Shown in pieces: positions 62,713 to 64,000 of a stretch of 64,000 nt of DNA. The notes under the pieces were generated by a model that made no database searches, was not told the DNA's origin, and saw only the letters and a program-made list of their open reading frames with translations. The position numbers and the translations under genes were made by a program. Position 1 is the stretch's first letter. Every line of letters begins with the position of its first letter. The DNA comes from Glandiceps talaboti (lineage: Eukaryota > Hemichordata > Enteropneusta > Spengelidae), in assembly GCF_964340395.1 (NCBI RefSeq), contig NC_135553.1, forward strand, positions 26,279,449 through 26,343,448, written 5' to 3'.

Positions 62713-63802
62713 GTAATTCGCCCAAAACTGACCAAGTACGGGCAGAGTTACGAGCTCGTAAGTCTCAAGTACGAGTGACGTCTGAACTCATAATTTCCAT
62801 ATACGGGTGACGTCATACTCTTGTAGTTGGACTAATTTTCGATGAGTACGCAGAGGACTCACGCTTGTCGTATTCCGCGAGTATGTGGCGAATATTTGGT
62901 TGTTGTAAATTAAATGTAATAATAATGACATTCTCTTATCATTGATGTGAAAAAAATTCTAGGTAAGCTAACGTTTAGGCATATGTTATGTTGTATTCAC
63001 TCGTAACTTGGAAGTATAATCGGCTCTGAACTTAGTGTGATTAATGTGAGCGGTGGTTTGGTAACGCAATTTTCTCCGGGCGCTCGATTTATGCCACTTA
63101 CCAATACGGCTTATGTTCGCAAACGCCGTTACGTTGTGTTGGCAGGATTGGTTAGGAAATTTATTTTCATAATGAAACAATCAGTCACACATATCATGAC
63201 GATAATATATTCCTTATTATTTGTCAGATCATTTGTCACTTACATAAAAAAACTTGGAAGGCGGGATCGTTATTATAGCCACACACCCTTCAACAGAATG
63301 ATATGTCCCAGGACTCAAAAGATGGCGCAGATAAAATGTACATTGTACTGAGTCTAGGCATGGAAGGTCTAGGTGAACGAAGGGATTGTTAGCCTAAAAA
63401 CGATAAAACAAGACTTGTGCGGCCACAAGTTAGGTTAGATAGGGTTCTTAACATTCTAGTTCAATCACAAATCGACTTTTGATATCGATTTGACGTTTGG
63501 ATTTTCCCCGGGCAGTAACTCACTGAATCCCGTATCAATGAATCATGCAATGGCTATGGACGTCACCAGCTACAAAATTTCAGGCTGAAAAACCTGCACC
63601 TACACAAATTTTGTTCCGTTTACCCTCTAGTTTGCTCCCGGGCGCTTTCTTTCTTCCCCGGGCAGTAATTACATGACGTCACTCGTATTTCAGACATACG
63701 AGCTCGTTATGTCACCCGTATATATACGTTCAGACGTCACTCGTACTTGAGACTTGCGAGCTCGTAACTCTGCCTGTACTTGGTCAGTTTTGGGCCAATT
63801 AC
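62713..63802. mobile_element. 1.1-kb inverted-repeat element, GC-rich, with two TGACGTCA sites
   Basis: The left arm GTAATTCGCCCAAAACTGAC, AAGTACGGGCAGAGTTACGA and GTCTCAAGTACGAGTGACGT is matched in reverse complement at the right end (63728-63802) with only a few mismatches over about 75 bases, and more loosely further in. The interior is richer in G, C and CpG than its flanks, and CCCCGGGCAGTAA occurs twice. Perfect TGACGTCA palindromes lie at 62808-62815 and 63674-63681. The internal frame 63037-63351 resembles no transposase I recognise, so the element is probably non-autonomous. I could not define a target duplication. Confidence 0.75.
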
Positions 63803-63942
63803 TTACATGCATTTTTGTGTACACACACACAAACACACACACACATGCACTTAAATTATGCTAGTATATGTTTATGTTGATGCATGCCTTCATTAGTATC
63901 AAATCCCCTTCTGGTAATTGTTAGCACAGCAGATGCATGCTT

Positions 63943-63981
63943 ATCTGTCTGTATCTGTATCTGTATCTGTATCTGTATCTG
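63943..63981. repeat. CTGTAT microsatellite
   Basis: About six CTGTAT/CTGTCT units at the right edge of the window. Confidence 0.9.
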
Positions 63982-64000
63982 TTTGAATACTGGAGACTGT

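Noticed and set aside
63037-63351. 104-codon frame inside the 62713-63802 element
   Set aside because: No transposase motif recognised. It is kept only as part of the element description.

Overview
The window is nuclear DNA from an animal, most likely a marine invertebrate. It is AT-rich, with short exons split by long introns, canonical GT-AG junctions, very many micro- and minisatellites, and scattered LINE, Penelope-like and foldback-element remnants. I cannot name the species or phylum from the sequence; an invertebrate deuterostome or a lophotrochozoan would both fit.

Two host genes can be assembled exon by exon, with intact reading frame throughout. (1) Plus strand, 1432-17400: the 3' part (20 exons, 851 codons plus stop) of a Munc13-4/BAIAP3-type gene, with the tail of a first C2 domain, a MUN region and a C-terminal C2 domain. 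Its 5' part lies upstream of the window. (2) Minus strand, 59667-29596: a complete coding sequence (17 exons, 838 codons plus stop) of a transmembrane channel-like (TMC) protein. The genes are convergent, with about 12.2 kb between their stop codons. They are not an operon and I infer no shared pathway.

Layout. 1-1063: 38-bp array in an upstream intron. 1432-17400: Munc13-4/BAIAP3-like exons; the introns hold microsatellites, a 17-bp array, two mutually complementary pentanucleotide arrays, a 44-bp array grown from a splice donor and a 40-bp array. 17401-29260: 3'UTR and intergenic DNA with homopolymer G, duplicated blocks, a Penelope-like remnant, a roughly 110-bp repeat, GACA/TACA microsatellites, a foldback element and a LINE tail. 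29261-59667: TMC gene, with an 81-bp repeat just after the stop and introns packed with arrays of 58, 28, about 40, 36, 44, 35, 42 and 47 bp, a LINE fragment inside one array, and several inverted-repeat elements. 59668-64000: upstream of TMC, with LINE and Penelope fragments and a 1.1-kb inverted-repeat element.

The most distinctive signal is a recurring pattern. Three introns (Munc13-like intron 13; TMC introns 2 and 14) begin with a minisatellite whose unit contains the last bases of the preceding exon plus its 5' splice site, giving rows of about 8, 7 and 44 near-identical donor sites. A second notable signal is the four 81-bp (27-codon) repeats that follow the TMC stop codon in frame. 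I found no CRISPR array, tRNA, rRNA or bacterial-type system.
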